31,272 nucleotides of DNA from Saccoglossus kowalevskii (taxonomy: Eukaryota > Hemichordata > Enteropneusta > Harrimaniidae): NCBI RefSeq assembly GCF_000003605.2, contig NW_003131853.1, forward strand, positions 617,031-648,302. The letters are read 5' to 3'. The position numbers and the translations under genes were made by a program. This document shows, piece after piece, positions 15,041-27,096 of this stretch. The notes beneath the pieces are model-generated. The model saw only the letters and a program-made list of their open reading frames with translations. It did not search any database and was not told the DNA's origin. Numbering within the stretch: the first letter of the stretch is position 1; each line of letters begins with the position of its first letter.

Positions 15041-15239
15041 TGAAATACATGTGTACAGATTATCCGAGTAATACATTCATAACACATTATAAGGATTCAT
15101 ACATGTCATACAGATCTGGTCATAACCTACCATAATATGTACACCATGCACAAATTCAATTTAACATTCAAGTGAATAGATAGCTTATACTTGACCTTTT
15201 ACTACATTCCCAGTAAAGATTTCAGGTGAAAATAATAAT

Positions 15240-15435
15240 GTTTATAAGCTACATGTTTTGGTACTGTTGCAATGAATTTATCAAAATTTCAAGCATAGGC
15301 TTATTGAGATGTAAATGATGAAATTGTTATTCAAATTGGTTAATTAATATACTAATTAGGCTTGCACATCATCTCAAATCAACTGTGTACCAAACTTGAT
15401 TGAGGCAAGACTAGAAGACACGAGCACACATACAT
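15240..15435 (+). repeat. Family C fragment
   Basis: Words shared with 20225-20725: CTAATTAGGCTTGCACATCA TCTCAAATCAAC against CTAATTAGGTCGTTACATCG TCTTAAAATAAAC, and TGTACCAAACTTGATTGAGG. Confidence 0.5.
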
Positions 15436-15439
15436 GTAC

Positions 15440-18070
15440 ATGTACAAACAGCGTAATCAGACTACTGTGCACTTTACTGAATAATAATGCTAACACTTCA
15501 GCCACTTTTGTCCATGCTGTTCAAGTGGATTAAAAACCATTTAGAATCTAAGAAGGAATTCAAAGTCAATGACACTCAGGTTGTGAACGGTAAATGTATA
15601 CTACAAATGCTGCCCACATCATGTTTTAGGAAAGATGTCTGTCATCTGCATAATAATCCAGTAACAGGGCAACATGTTGGTGGAAAGTATGTAAAAACAA
15701 ACAAAACTCTCAAGAGTATGTCTGAACCAATAAACTGGATTTCAACTGTCCTATTTCTGAAATGAACAATACATACTATAAATTTTAACACATTGGAAAA
15801 AACCACTACAACACATAAAAGGTTATGTTCTTTAGTCTGCACAATAAACACTGAATTCTGGCAGGTAAAAGCTACTCCCACTTATTTTATTTCTCGTAAA
15901 ATTCAAACTAAGCCAGAAGAATTATTATTAATAAGTGTTGTCAAATACAATAATAGAATCATTTGAATATGAACTAAATTACTTATTGGCTTTTAGTCTG
16001 TACATACTAAATAGTTAGTTGAACTGCTGGTTGCTCTGCAATTCCATGTTTGTGTACTACATTTTATGCAGCTCAAAAAAATGCATGCTTATAATTCGAT
16101 AATGCCATAATACGACTAGAGATACATTGCAAATGGTGTGTAGGTTAAAAGAATCATTATCATAATGGCCTTATTATCATACACACCTCTGTCATATCTC
16201 CTTTTACAAGTTACATGGATATATTTTTGCATAATTTAATAAATTTTTTTCCTTACCTAAATTATCACATTATTTACGTTAATTTTTCATTAACTTTAAT
16301 CTAGCTAAATTACTAAGAATATATTGAACTATTCAGTTCAGAAAAGCATGTGCCATTTTATTTTGTAAAAACAATCACAGAAAAATCAAATCCCACCGAA
16401 ATTGAGAACTTCTTTGAAAAACAGATAAGCAAAGGTGCAGATCAACTATTCCTGGACTAGAACATACCCTGGATGTTCAAATTTTGAAACATGTTACCGG
16501 GGTATGCATGAACAAGGTATTCATCATTACACAAGTGAAGCTACATGTATGTTGCTTATTTTAGAGCACTCCATGAATACAATATGGTATACAATTACTT
16601 TACATTTAGAATGTAATAATCTATTTACTTCATGTACCGTAATCATAGCTTTCTGTACATAAATTGGCAAATCAAATTGTATCTTCATACCAATTATTAA
16701 CTACTACATTCCAAATCACTGCTTGCCAGTGTGAATGATAAAAAAGCATGTAATCTTGACTGGTACTCTTATTTCCATGCTCATCCAGTAGTAAAAGTCA
16801 TGTCATGTCATTCTTTACAAAATAATTCGTAGCAAAATAGAGATATGCAAGATCACATCTGAGGAAATCCCTGAGATAAGTTTTCACATAGTTGATGCCC
16901 CCACAAATACATAAACGTACATTGTATACCTGGTAATACCAGTTTAGCCACAAACATTACTGATCTGGTTGTTAAAATTGTCAAAATTCAAACTCTATGT
17001 AAAATAATGCCAAGATATTACTCAAAAAATAAATTAAAATAATCCTTATTTATTGCAAGAATTTCCAAGAAAAAATAAGACATGTATAGTTATATACAAT
17101 TTCCAACCCATTCATACATTCTTAATAGTACTACTACTAGATCAAAGTGAACAATAAATAATGCATGTAGTATTATAGAAGCATACATGTACTTCTAGTA
17201 TACAAATAGTTGTTGTTCAGTTCTATACTAATCTATGTCTAACGTATTAGAGGATTTCATTTACGTCACATGATAAGCTTTAACAACCAACCTAAGGCTG
17301 AAATCTATAAAGTATGACAAAACATATTCATGCCTTATAAAAAGCACAATCGCCAATGTGATTTGCTTTTGACTTGTTCATAATTTGTATTGTTTGCTAT
17401 GAGTATGTTTTATGGTTGCCAACAACATGCCAATAGTCAAGAAGTCATTCACAATATTGAATATTAAAAATTGAAGTTTAATATACAAATAATAATATAA
17501 TTGCTAGAGAATTAAATATCACACCTCTCCCACTCAGCTTTACCAGTCTGCATCCTCTAAAACTGAAGACTAATTAATGTATTAGGTTGAAATATGCATT
17601 TAAGGTGTGCGGAAATAATGAGAAACATTATTGTCTGAGACACGGTATAAAATGAAGTTAGCCCAGTCAATAACTCAAGAACTGCTATATCTCCTGAGGG
17701 GAAATGTGTTTAGGTGAACATATTCCTATATCAGAAAATATACAAGCACTGAGATTATAAATATAGTATCATAGTTTTAATTTTTTTGAATGTCCTTGAA
17801 CTTAAATATAAAGACAGACGACCTGGTCTGTTTTTAAAAATGGGCCAGGGACATCACTGATATTATAGGATTTATTGGAAGTGATAGACAAGTCAAGGTT
17901 CTTCAAAAATACGCTTGGTGTATGAAAGTTATTGCTTTTATTTAACAATTAATTTAACATTTTACAAGGACATGGATAGGGATATATTTACACAGTTACC
18001 CCAGGTAACGTCCTTGGAATCTGTCATGTTTTAAAGTAAAGCATACCAAATTGAAAACACACTTAAAATG
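15440..18070. other. AT-rich stretch, no gene supported
   Basis: A 92-codon plus-strand frame (15487-15765) and a 75-codon one (16435-16662) lack motifs, splice context and coding-like composition. Frequent TACATGTA words. No repeat family recognised. Confidence 0.45.
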
Positions 18071-18075
18071 CAAAC

Positions 18076-18095
18076 TATATATATATATATATATA
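18076..18095 (+). repeat. (TA)10 microsatellite
   Basis: Ten uninterrupted TA units. Confidence 0.97.
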
Positions 18096-18099
18096 AATT

Positions 18100-19338
18100 T
18101 CAATTTTGTTCATCTGTATTTTCAAGAACAGGTATACACTAAATAACCTTATATTATGGTAGTGAAAAAAAAAACATTTTTTCTCCCTGTTTTTTTTTTT
18201 TTATAAACACATGAAAATGCCTCTTCAAACTTAGATGAATTATTGTAGCTAATTAAAATGATTAAAACAAACTAGCACTGATATGTTTCACCTAATGTTT
18301 GTATTTGGGAAGGCTCAGATGAAATGCATATTTAACTGTTTATTGTGTCATATCAGCTGTACTTTAACTGTAAGTCTTTGTAGACAGCCAGTAAATACTG
18401 CAGAACAGTAATGTTTGCCAATGGATTATTCCTTGATTGGTATATTTACATAGCAATGGTTTTTAAACAATTTGCATCATTTAGTAGGAAATAATTTCCT
18501 TTACAACATATGTTGTACAGTAGCACTGATGAATAAATTATACTATTCATAGGTAGTTTTAATAATACATCGCTGTTAAGAAACCACTACAGTTTCCCTA
18601 TGTTTTCTTTTCTTGATCTCGCTGGGTACACCCCTGATCTAATACGTGATCTAATCAGTGCCACATGTTAAAAATGTTAATAATCAGGCAATTTACAAGA
18701 CAATGTGAGAGGTGAATATGTCTGGCTTCTGAAATACAATGCTTTATCATGAAATAATAGCCAATCAAGGAAACACTTTTTTGTAAATGTTTTAAAAACA
18801 GATTCTTAAAACAGTCTGCTCTGAACACAGTTGCATGTTTTTGAAAATCGGGGGTTTGACAAGATTAGTATGTTTGATGCAATTATTTATATCCAGGCTT
18901 TCTAAAACATATGGAAAATGAAGGTTTTGAAATGAGATAACAGACAGAGAATTATTTATTCAAAAAAATCATCACACCATTCTTGCTACCTTTGGTCACA
19001 AAACCATGTGAAGTTTCTAAGAACTTAATAGGAGCCAGTCCTCGTAAAGGCTGCTATTGAATATTCTTTCATTTTGCAAAATATCTGCCAATTCAAATCA
19101 AACAAATGAGGTTTAGCAGAGTGTGTGTCAGGAAACAAGGATATAGAGTCTGTGAGCATTTCAAAAAATGTTGTGAAAAAAGTGCCTGATATTCCAACAT
19201 ACATGTATAGGTAGGTTTTCTTTTAAATCTGAATGGGATTTTATAATACATTCAAAGAAGACATAAATGTCACAGTCCACGTCTTTGAAAAAAAATGAAT
19301 GACCTTAAACATAGGATATTTTATGAATGATCCTACAA
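18100..19338. other. AT-rich stretch, nothing recognised
   Basis: Contains poly-A and poly-T runs (about 18166 and 18191) but no supported gene or element. Confidence 0.45.
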
Positions 19339-19374
19339 TATCAGATTTATTTAACGAGTTAAATAAGTCTGATA
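19339..19374. repeat. 36-bp near-perfect palindrome
   Basis: Arms of 17 bp (19339-19355 and 19358-19374) around a GA centre, with one G/T mismatch: TATCAGATTTATTTAAC and GTTAAATAAGTCTGATA. Confidence 0.9.
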
Positions 19375-19798
19375 CTGTGTGTAACAAGCTTGGTATCTTA
19401 TTTATACCATGTATCTATTTCGCAGTATTTAAAGGCTAAAAACTAACCAAGAGATCTTAGTTTGTGAGTATAACTGACAACTGATCACCATGCTTGAACC
19501 AATTAGTTTATCCTATTGCGATTAAAAAATAGTCATTTTCAATATAGTTACGGTTTGGGAGATGCATTGATAACATAATTTTATCAATATTATAGTTATT
19601 AATAATAACTAATTTTGAAGACAATTCAAACCTTGGCCTTTCACAATCCATGACAAATCACCACTAAACATGGGAGAAGTTGAGGTTGGGTGAATTTGAA
19701 GTAAGGTCTCACATATATACGACTTTATATAATCCAAGTTTTGTAAGCCAACATCTGAAACTACCAGAAACAGTCAAATTAATATAACAATAATTCAA

Positions 19799-20171
19799 AC
19801 AAGCAGCCTCTCGGCTGAGATAGCTCCGCTGTTAGCAATGCACATTGCAATTAAAGAACAGAAGATATCATTAGAAAATGAACAATATGTATAGTATCAA
19901 AGCAATCAGACTTGCGGTTTTCAACAATATTGGAAAATATCACTTTTTACCAAAAATGACAAAAATATTCACCAAAATTAGAGAATTGAAGATATCATCA
20001 TGAAATGAACAAATCTAAGAGGTCTACCCAAGGTACATATACACCAAGTATCAAAGCATTCAGGCTTTTAGTTTTCAAGAAGAAGTCGAAAAAGTAAAAC
20101 ATTGAAACGGATGACGACGGACAATCACTCATATGATATGCTCCGCTCGACGAAGTCGACAGTGGAGCTAA
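19799..20171 (+). repeat. Family B repeat, best full-length copy
   Basis: 5' hairpin CAGCC-TCT-CGGCTG, then AGATAGCTCCGCTGTTAGCA. Two ~154-bp modules follow (TATCAAAGCA at 19895 and 20049). The 3' hairpin at 20140-20168 has outer stem GCTCC/GGAGC, inner stem CGAC-GAA-GTCG. CTAA lies at 20168-20171. No protein coding. Confidence 0.85.
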
Positions 20172-20224
20172 ACATATTGTGCAAAATTGGAATATTCTGT
20201 CATACACAGCCATGATGTCAAATG

Positions 20225-20725
20225 CTCTATCTCCTTTTATTGTATTTCAGATCATTTGAATAATATCATATCAAAGAAAGCTTAGAAAGAACTCCTGTGT
20301 GTTAAGAGTAATGGAGGTATAGTTTTCAACATTAAACTAATCATGTTTGTTGATTAACCCAGAGCATGTACCAAATTTCCATGAAATGTGATGATTATGC
20401 ATATTAGACAATTAGTATGCTTAAATTACAATCCTAAACCAATCTTTAGCATTGTCCCCAGGCACTTACATACCAAGTTTTAATTGCTTATTGATATATA
20501 TTATGCAAATTAGGTAATTATTATGCATGGTTTCAACCTGAAATTAAGCAGATCTGTGCATTGTCCCACAGGCACATATGTAACAAGTTTCATTAGAATG
20601 TAATGATAAAACCAAATAGTAAATTACCGGGTATTATGCAAATTATGTAATTATTATTTATGAATGTATTTAATACCAAGACTAATTAGGTCGTTACATC
20701 GTCTTAAAATAAACAAGCCAGCCAT
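20225..20725 (+). repeat. Family C modular repeat
   Basis: Three ~120-bp modules marked by TTATGCAAAT/TTATGCATAT at 20395, 20511 and 20634, each with a CAGGCACWTAYRTANCAAG-type segment and AATTAGGTAATTATTATGCA-like AT-rich sequence. It ends near GTCGTTACATCGTC. It lies 55 bp after a family B copy. Confidence 0.7.
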
Positions 20726-20729
20726 TTTG

Positions 20730-22459
20730 AATAAAAAGATGTGCATCAATCACCTCTCTCATGAGTGATGTTAATACTAAGTATGCCCGAGAAACAGTTG
20801 ATGTAATGTTGAAGTGCATTTGTGAGAGGTGAATCTCAAGGTATCAGAGTACATTATGCTTGTGGTAGACAATCATGAAAATGTTACCAAAGCAGCTGAT
20901 GACATGAAATAAACTTATTCAAGGTTGGAACAAGTATCTGAATATCAGTTGCCTCATGTATGTATTTTGTTTCAGCCAATGCTAAATTATTTCATGTAAA
21001 CAGTCTCAGCTAACCTGACCATTTGCCTGTTTTACTATTTTGCTCCATGACATTATGGTACAACCTATTACACTGATGTTGTTGTGTGTAGCACCAGACA
21101 AAGCCTAGGACAACTATTTGGACCAAAAATTATACGGAACAATGGCTACAATGACATTTCACTACAGAATAAGCAAGGAAATCAACAATTATGCTGAACA
21201 TCTGGATCAGTGATCTAGCATAAATAAAAATTTTAGTTTTTCCAGTTTACATACATGCGTATTTGAATAGGAAAGAATTAGTAAACTGTTGTCAGGAAAT
21301 TGAATATACCCCTGGTAATTATACATGTAGGGCCATGTGTGTTTAACCCTTCCACCACTATTGACATCTTTTGTCACCTTCCTCAAAATACTCCTGCTTA
21401 CTTGCCATGGGCCTCTGCAATCAGTGCAATACTAAATTCTGAACGGTTAGGAAAAATAACTTGTAATTTACAGAAAAAATACCAAAAGCGATTAAAATAA
21501 CTGGGAACAAATTAGATATAACATATTAAATATGTGATGCCACAACACCAGTAACATACAAGTTACTTTACATTACATATGTAAATTATCTTTTAAAGTT
21601 TAAGAATACAACAAATTAGACTCAACATGAGGATATGACCTCAACAATGTAGTTATTTTACTTCCCTAATTAGTATTTTGCGACATAAAACATTCAGCCA
21701 TTAGTAAGGCAACTTAATGAAGTATCCAGCAGATTTAATCACAAGCACGTATCAGTTTTTTCTAAGCAGTAAAGTGAATAACCTTAATTATCCAGTGAAT
21801 TTGAACTACCCATTTAAATCCGCAAAATTCAAATACGCACAGGAGAACAGATGACACCATTGTGCTCTAGATGAACTAAGGAAATTCTGATCATACCCTG
21901 CAGCAATAATCACTACACCATCAGTGATTGGTTTCAACAACAATGATATTACATGTAATTCTCAATCTAATGAAATATTTCATCAGTCTCAGTAATTGCT
22001 GGACAGGCTGGTAAAAAAAATGATGAAAAACTGACAGTAAATTGATTCATTATATTCTGTAATTTGTTTTGTAATAAAGCACAAAATATTACACAATATG
22101 TTTCAATATTCCTGTTTGTTGAGCATATTTTCATTAAAAATAATGAAGTATCATATTAGCCAGTTACATGTATATTACTCAATAAAATGATTTATAAATT
22201 ATTTAATAGACCAACACAATTTTAAAGTAATTATACATCTATGAAGCACAAGGTGTGATAAGAGAAGTGGAAAACAATAGTGCAACTTTAAGTTTTGCGA
22301 AACAATGCATTTTAGTCGCGCAATCACCATCTTGAAAATAACATTGTTCCTGATATGGAGTTTGCATTTTGTAATAAGGCAGGATACTCTGACAAATATA
22401 GTTTTTGATGAGTAATACAATATGCATATACATATATGTGTGCTTAAGAGAACCAAATG
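20730..22459. other. AT-rich stretch, no gene supported
   Basis: Short frames (21300-21500 plus, 22456-22199 minus) look like chance. No inverted-repeat element seen. Confidence 0.45.
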
Positions 22460-22463
22460 TTAA

Positions 22464-23019
22464 GGTAGAAGCCTACTCACAAATTAAAAAACCCAGAATT
22501 TATTCATTTTGCAATAAATTGTACTCCAAGGCAATATAAGGATATTGATGTAAAAAAAGTTGGGAGTCACCAGCCTTTTTTTCGAGAAATTGATGATTGT
22601 ATTTTAGTGGAAAGTCGCCATTTTGACACTAATATAACACTTTTACGACAGGTTTCTATGGCAGAGATATTATGCAATATCTCAAAATCTAGCCTGGTGA
22701 CATAGGCTGAAAAAAATCATATATTGTTAATGATGGAGTACTTTCGTTGTTCTGAATTATTTAAAAAATCTAGGTTTTAAAAAGTGTCAAAAAAAGGCAA
22801 TTTTTTATTTAACATTGTGTTCTATGGAATTGTTCTAAAAATAGCAATTTTCGAGAAATATTAGGACAGGTTTCTCAAAAAGCAAAACTGTAACACACAA
22901 AATAATGCTATTTCATTGTACCATGAGACATTAGCTTCATGATTGTACATAATAAACTAATGAACATTGTCATGCGATTTATGACCAATTTTGTCAAAAA
23001 TTATGACTAGGCTTCTACC
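22464..23019. mobile_element. TTAA-flanked inverted-repeat element, 556 bp
   Basis: Ends GGTAGAAGCCTACTCA and, on the other strand, GGTAGAAGCCTAGTCA form ~16-bp TIRs with one mismatch. Identical TTAA at 22460-22463 and 23020-23023 is the target duplication, as in piggyBac-type elements; but the ends start GG rather than the usual CC, so the superfamily is uncertain. The interior has repeated TTCGAGAAAT (22582 and 22852 regions). No transposase frame: non-autonomous. Confidence 0.85.
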
Positions 23020-23136
23020 TTAAGTGGTTCAATTTATCTTTAAACATCCTATGTATTCCCACTGTACATTTTGGGATGAGAGTATCTGCACAGTAAGTTT
23101 TACTTTCTTTATTGTCTAGACACATTACATTTAGAT

Positions 23137-23225
23137 ACTGTAAAAACCATATATTTACTGGCATTTAATTTCACTATTAATTAAAAACCAGTGAATAATT
23201 AATATAAAATTTGGTGATAATCCAG
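23137..23225 (+). mobile_element. Possible truncated TA-type MITE
   Basis: TACTGTAAAAACCATATATT and TTTACTGGCATTTAATTTC look like the 5' end of the CTGTA-ended MITEs seen at 1724, but I find no matching right end. Confidence 0.3.
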
Positions 23226-23668
23226 TCACTTCTTCATCAACTTGTTTACATTAGACCTAACAAAAATACCCATCTGTGTAATGTTTAATGTGAAAACACA
23301 ATACAAGCCACACCTTTTGGAACACTCATCGTCTTGGCTTTTATATTCAAGTCAAATTTTTTTTGTCCCAAATTCAAAATGAATTCCAGTTTACTCTAGA
23401 GAATAATTACCCCATCACTGGTCAAATGTTTTGAAGTGTTTGAACATATTTGCATTGCATCGTTATTGATAACATAATTTTTGTATCTGTATTAAAAATA
23501 TGCACTTTTACTATCTCACCACAATCAATAAGCATAGTTGACCTGTCAAGTGAATATTGAATCATATTAATAACTTAATAATAATAGAATAAGAATTTCT
23601 TAAATAACTTACTCCACTAGGGAAGATTGAAGCATTACCATATAGCTGCTTAATTTAATATTGAAGTA

Positions 23669-24888
23669 CTGTTAAAATCCTATTATAAACCGCATACCTA
23701 ATAGTAACCGCCCCCCCGATTTCGGCTTCTCAACAAAAATTGAAAACATGAAAAGTACCTATTACTAACCACACCCCTAATTCAACAAAACCGTGACTGA
23801 CTTTGTTTCAACCAACTGGTACATTGTTCCTAATCCTATTCATTTGTTTCGACAACGTGCCTAAAAATATTCACACCTCTTGATTGTTCAGTTGTGTTAG
23901 GATTTTACACACGCAGTGAAACTGCTTTTGTTCTTGCGACAACTTTTGTCAATACTCCTTATGAATACGTCTGTGTGTCGCAAGTTTTTGACAATGAGCT
24001 GCTATCACCGAAAAACTGTTAAATGCTTTTTCAATGCTCAGTTTATTTTTCGAAAACAACTAATTTCTTGATTTAAAAAAAAAGTTTTCCCATGGAAATC
24101 AAAGCCAAAAGATCGCACTACATTATCAGTAAATCTCTTCGTTCGTGTTTCGTTCACCATGAAGTCAGTGACCTGTCATTAACACATTTAAATAAACTAA
24201 GGTAATTTCAACACATGGGCACCATCCATCATTTTGATTGGTTAATTAGCGACTTGACCTATCCGGTCGAGTAACGTCTCATGTGCATTCAAACTACCGA
24301 GTACATGGCGGATGTCGTATGGCATCGATCGTTTACATGTGACCGAAATAATTCGCTTACAGTGAAACTAAGTTGAATTTTACTTGCATTTGATAACAAT
24401 TCAATGAATTTATTTTTCGTGCGTTATTATAATCACTACTGAGTAATAATCAACAATTTCAACACTTCGAAAACAAGTAAGTTATTCATGGCCGGATTGC
24501 GTTACCGTACCCACGATACCGTACTTTTTTAGTGCCGTACCATGATCATTTTCTACTAAGCGATGCATTAATGTTTGTTTTTATTTGAAACTCCTGTCAG
24601 AATACGAAGAAAATAAAAAAAAAAAATGCATATTACGTTAAATATACTGAGTATTTTTTTTTTCATGTGAACAGTTTTTTTGTGACGTGACGCTTGTCAC
24701 TCTTCCCTGACATCTTAAATTGGAGTTAAACGCTTATATTCAAAAGATTGTACGGTGTATTGTTTGTTTTGTGCAAGTGATGTGGGATGTACGGAATAGA
24801 AACCGCACCCCAAACTTGAGCTGTTGATCCCAATTTTTTATTTGATATATTGTAATATAAACCGCGGTTTATAATAGGATTTTAACGG
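23669..24888. mobile_element. TA-flanked 1.22-kb inverted-repeat element
   Basis: 25-bp TIRs at 23669-23693 and 24864-24888 differ at one position (CTGTTAAAATCC against CCGTTAAAATCC read inward). TA at 23667-23668 and 24889-24890 is the target duplication (Tc1/mariner-like). Subterminal CCGC-rich words recur (AACCGCCCCCC, AACCACACCCC, AACCGCACCCC). The interior is less AT-rich than the surroundings, includes ATGGCGGATGTCGTATGGCA (24305 region), and contains no transposase frame. Confidence 0.9.
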
Positions 24889-25194
24889 TAAATATCACAT
24901 CTCATCTCATCTCGTATGAAGTCATAATTTAAAAATAATATATCTGAGTCAGGGTGCATCTTTCAATTATTAAGTAATGAATTTTAAATAGGAGTAGCAT
25001 TTCACATACAAACATTATACCATATTTGCTTTATTTGTAGTGCATACATTTTTTCTATCGTCAAAATAAGTAATATTTTAAATCTTTAAGTAAAATTGAA
25101 AAAAAAATTCCAAGTTGTAGCACTGCCAACTTTCTGGCATTCTGTTGACTATTTCTAGCATTTAAACTTCTCTAGAAGTAAAATTACACTTACG

Positions 25195-25560
25195 TCAAAC
25201 GTCAGACAAAGAGGAAGCCATACAAGGGCTATGCACTGAATAACATAAAACTTGTAGTTGTAAAACTATTACGTTTACAAGTGTGTGAATTACTATTATG
25301 TTAATGAATTCATGATTTTGTTGTTCGAGAGACATAGAATATTTGAAGATCGATTGAATAAAACAAATGTCTGTCGATTTTTTTACCGAAGCTTGCGATC
25401 TTACCAGTAGTATCGAATATGATACAGGGTCAAGATCAATGAAAAACTTGGATTCACGTATCAGGTCAATGACTGCATCCAAATATATGGGGCAGATGAC
25501 CTGAAGTTTCACTTTTCAAAATGGCGACTGTGTTCGCTGAAGTTCTATCAATCTTGCACA
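25195..25560. other. Possible exon or promoter region
   Basis: On the minus strand, acceptor-like AACTTCAG is followed by codons VICPIYLDAVIDLIRESKFF IDLDPVSYSILL and a GTAAGA at about 25406. The plus strand, over the same bases, reads SSIEYDTGSRSMKNLDSRIR SMTASKYMGQMT then stop after a TTACCAG acceptor. Only one, or neither, can be real. Further on the minus strand, GTAAGT at 25194 follows ATGGCTTCCTCTTTG. AAAATGGCGACTGTG occurs on the plus strand at about 25519. I recognise no protein family. Confidence 0.25.
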
Positions 25561-27008
25561 TTTTCTCGTATTAACAGATACAAGGTTACGATCAAAGCAT
25601 TGCCACAAAGCAACTTCAAAAATTATTATTACTGCCACACATTTGTAGCTGCTGTGGGTAAATTGATTTAAATTAACATTTTGGTGGAATCGTTATGAGT
25701 CAATTGCATGCATGTGTTAGTACCTGAATGGTGGTACATGTACCTGTGTGATCTTGGAGTGAGTGTAACTAGAAAATTCATACACAGAATGAGATAGAAG
25801 ATGAACTGCACTTTGTTATGATATGCTCTCAATATAAAGTAATACGCCAACAAATCATACAAGAAATTAAATTTCTTGATGACTTCAAAAGATGATGTAA
25901 TAATAAAAAAGATTGGCAACTATATTCACAATGCATTTCAATCAAGAAATGAAAATGCCATTTGATATGTAACACAGGCTTTATCCCATTAACAACTTTC
26001 TTTATTTTTATTTTATAGTAGTAGTTATCACAACTAATCTTTATTGCTATTAACTGATAGAAACATTGAATTTCAAAAGATGCAATAAAGTTATTAATAC
26101 TATTATCGAACATGAATCAAACACTTAATTGCACAACATATTTTCTTCTTTTATTTTGCTTGATACAGATTTATATGTACAAAACAGCAAAATCAAAATA
26201 TACCATGGTAAGCGACGATGACAGGTCATGAAATTGATTTACAAAAAATTAATCAAATTGTTAGTGTTCTAATAATGCAGCATAATATTTATCATTTAGG
26301 ATTTGTAAAACAATTATTTAGAAGTTTATTTTACAGTCACAGTTCCACTACCATGTCTACATTGCGCAGAAAAGTCTCCTGGTGATGTCTATAGCCAATA
26401 TAATTTTTGGTTCATTTGTGTGTCTAATAGAGCAAATACAGTAAACAAATAAACACAACTTTAATTAAACATGAACCTTTGTTGTGTATGATTTCAGACA
26501 TTACTATCTCAACATCTGATGTATACCAAAGTGAACTACTTTTTGAGTAAGACAACTCAAGTCCAGAATGCAATAAATAAATCACATGTACATGTACCAT
26601 AGAGATTAGAAGACTGATAATACTCTGAAGTTGGCCATTCAACTGATACACTGTTACTACGGTAATACGCTTAAGAGACAGTACACATGAGTACAAAACA
26701 TTTTACTCTCAAGTGTTCCTATGAGTATGCCTTGATGTATGCATCAATCCCAGTGAACACCACATATGGACATGACAATAGATGGGCTATATTCTCAAGT
26801 TGGAGACGTATAGTGAAATTTAATGAATGTGAATTTCGTTTAATTGATTAATATGCCACTACATCTAATTCAACACAGTGCAAATTAGTAAATTGTTTTA
26901 ACATTCCCTCTAACTTTTAAGGATAATGCATAATAAAAACAGATACAAAATGTGTTAACTACTGAGCTAGACACATCTGTTTACCTTTTATAGTACTATA
27001 TCAGTAGT

Positions 27009-27045
<37 letters not shown>

Positions 27046-27096
27046 ACACACATATACATTGTGTATACCAATATGAAGATATACATTTATTAATCT
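25561..27096. other. AT-rich stretch, no gene supported
   Basis: Several minus-strand frames of 80-95 codons (25668-26113, 26424-26696) are Leu/Ile/Tyr-rich as expected from AT-rich DNA; none shows domain motifs. Confidence 0.4.

Noticed and set aside
15487-15765. 92-codon plus ORF
   Set aside because: No domain, no splice or start context; overlapped by an equally long antisense frame.
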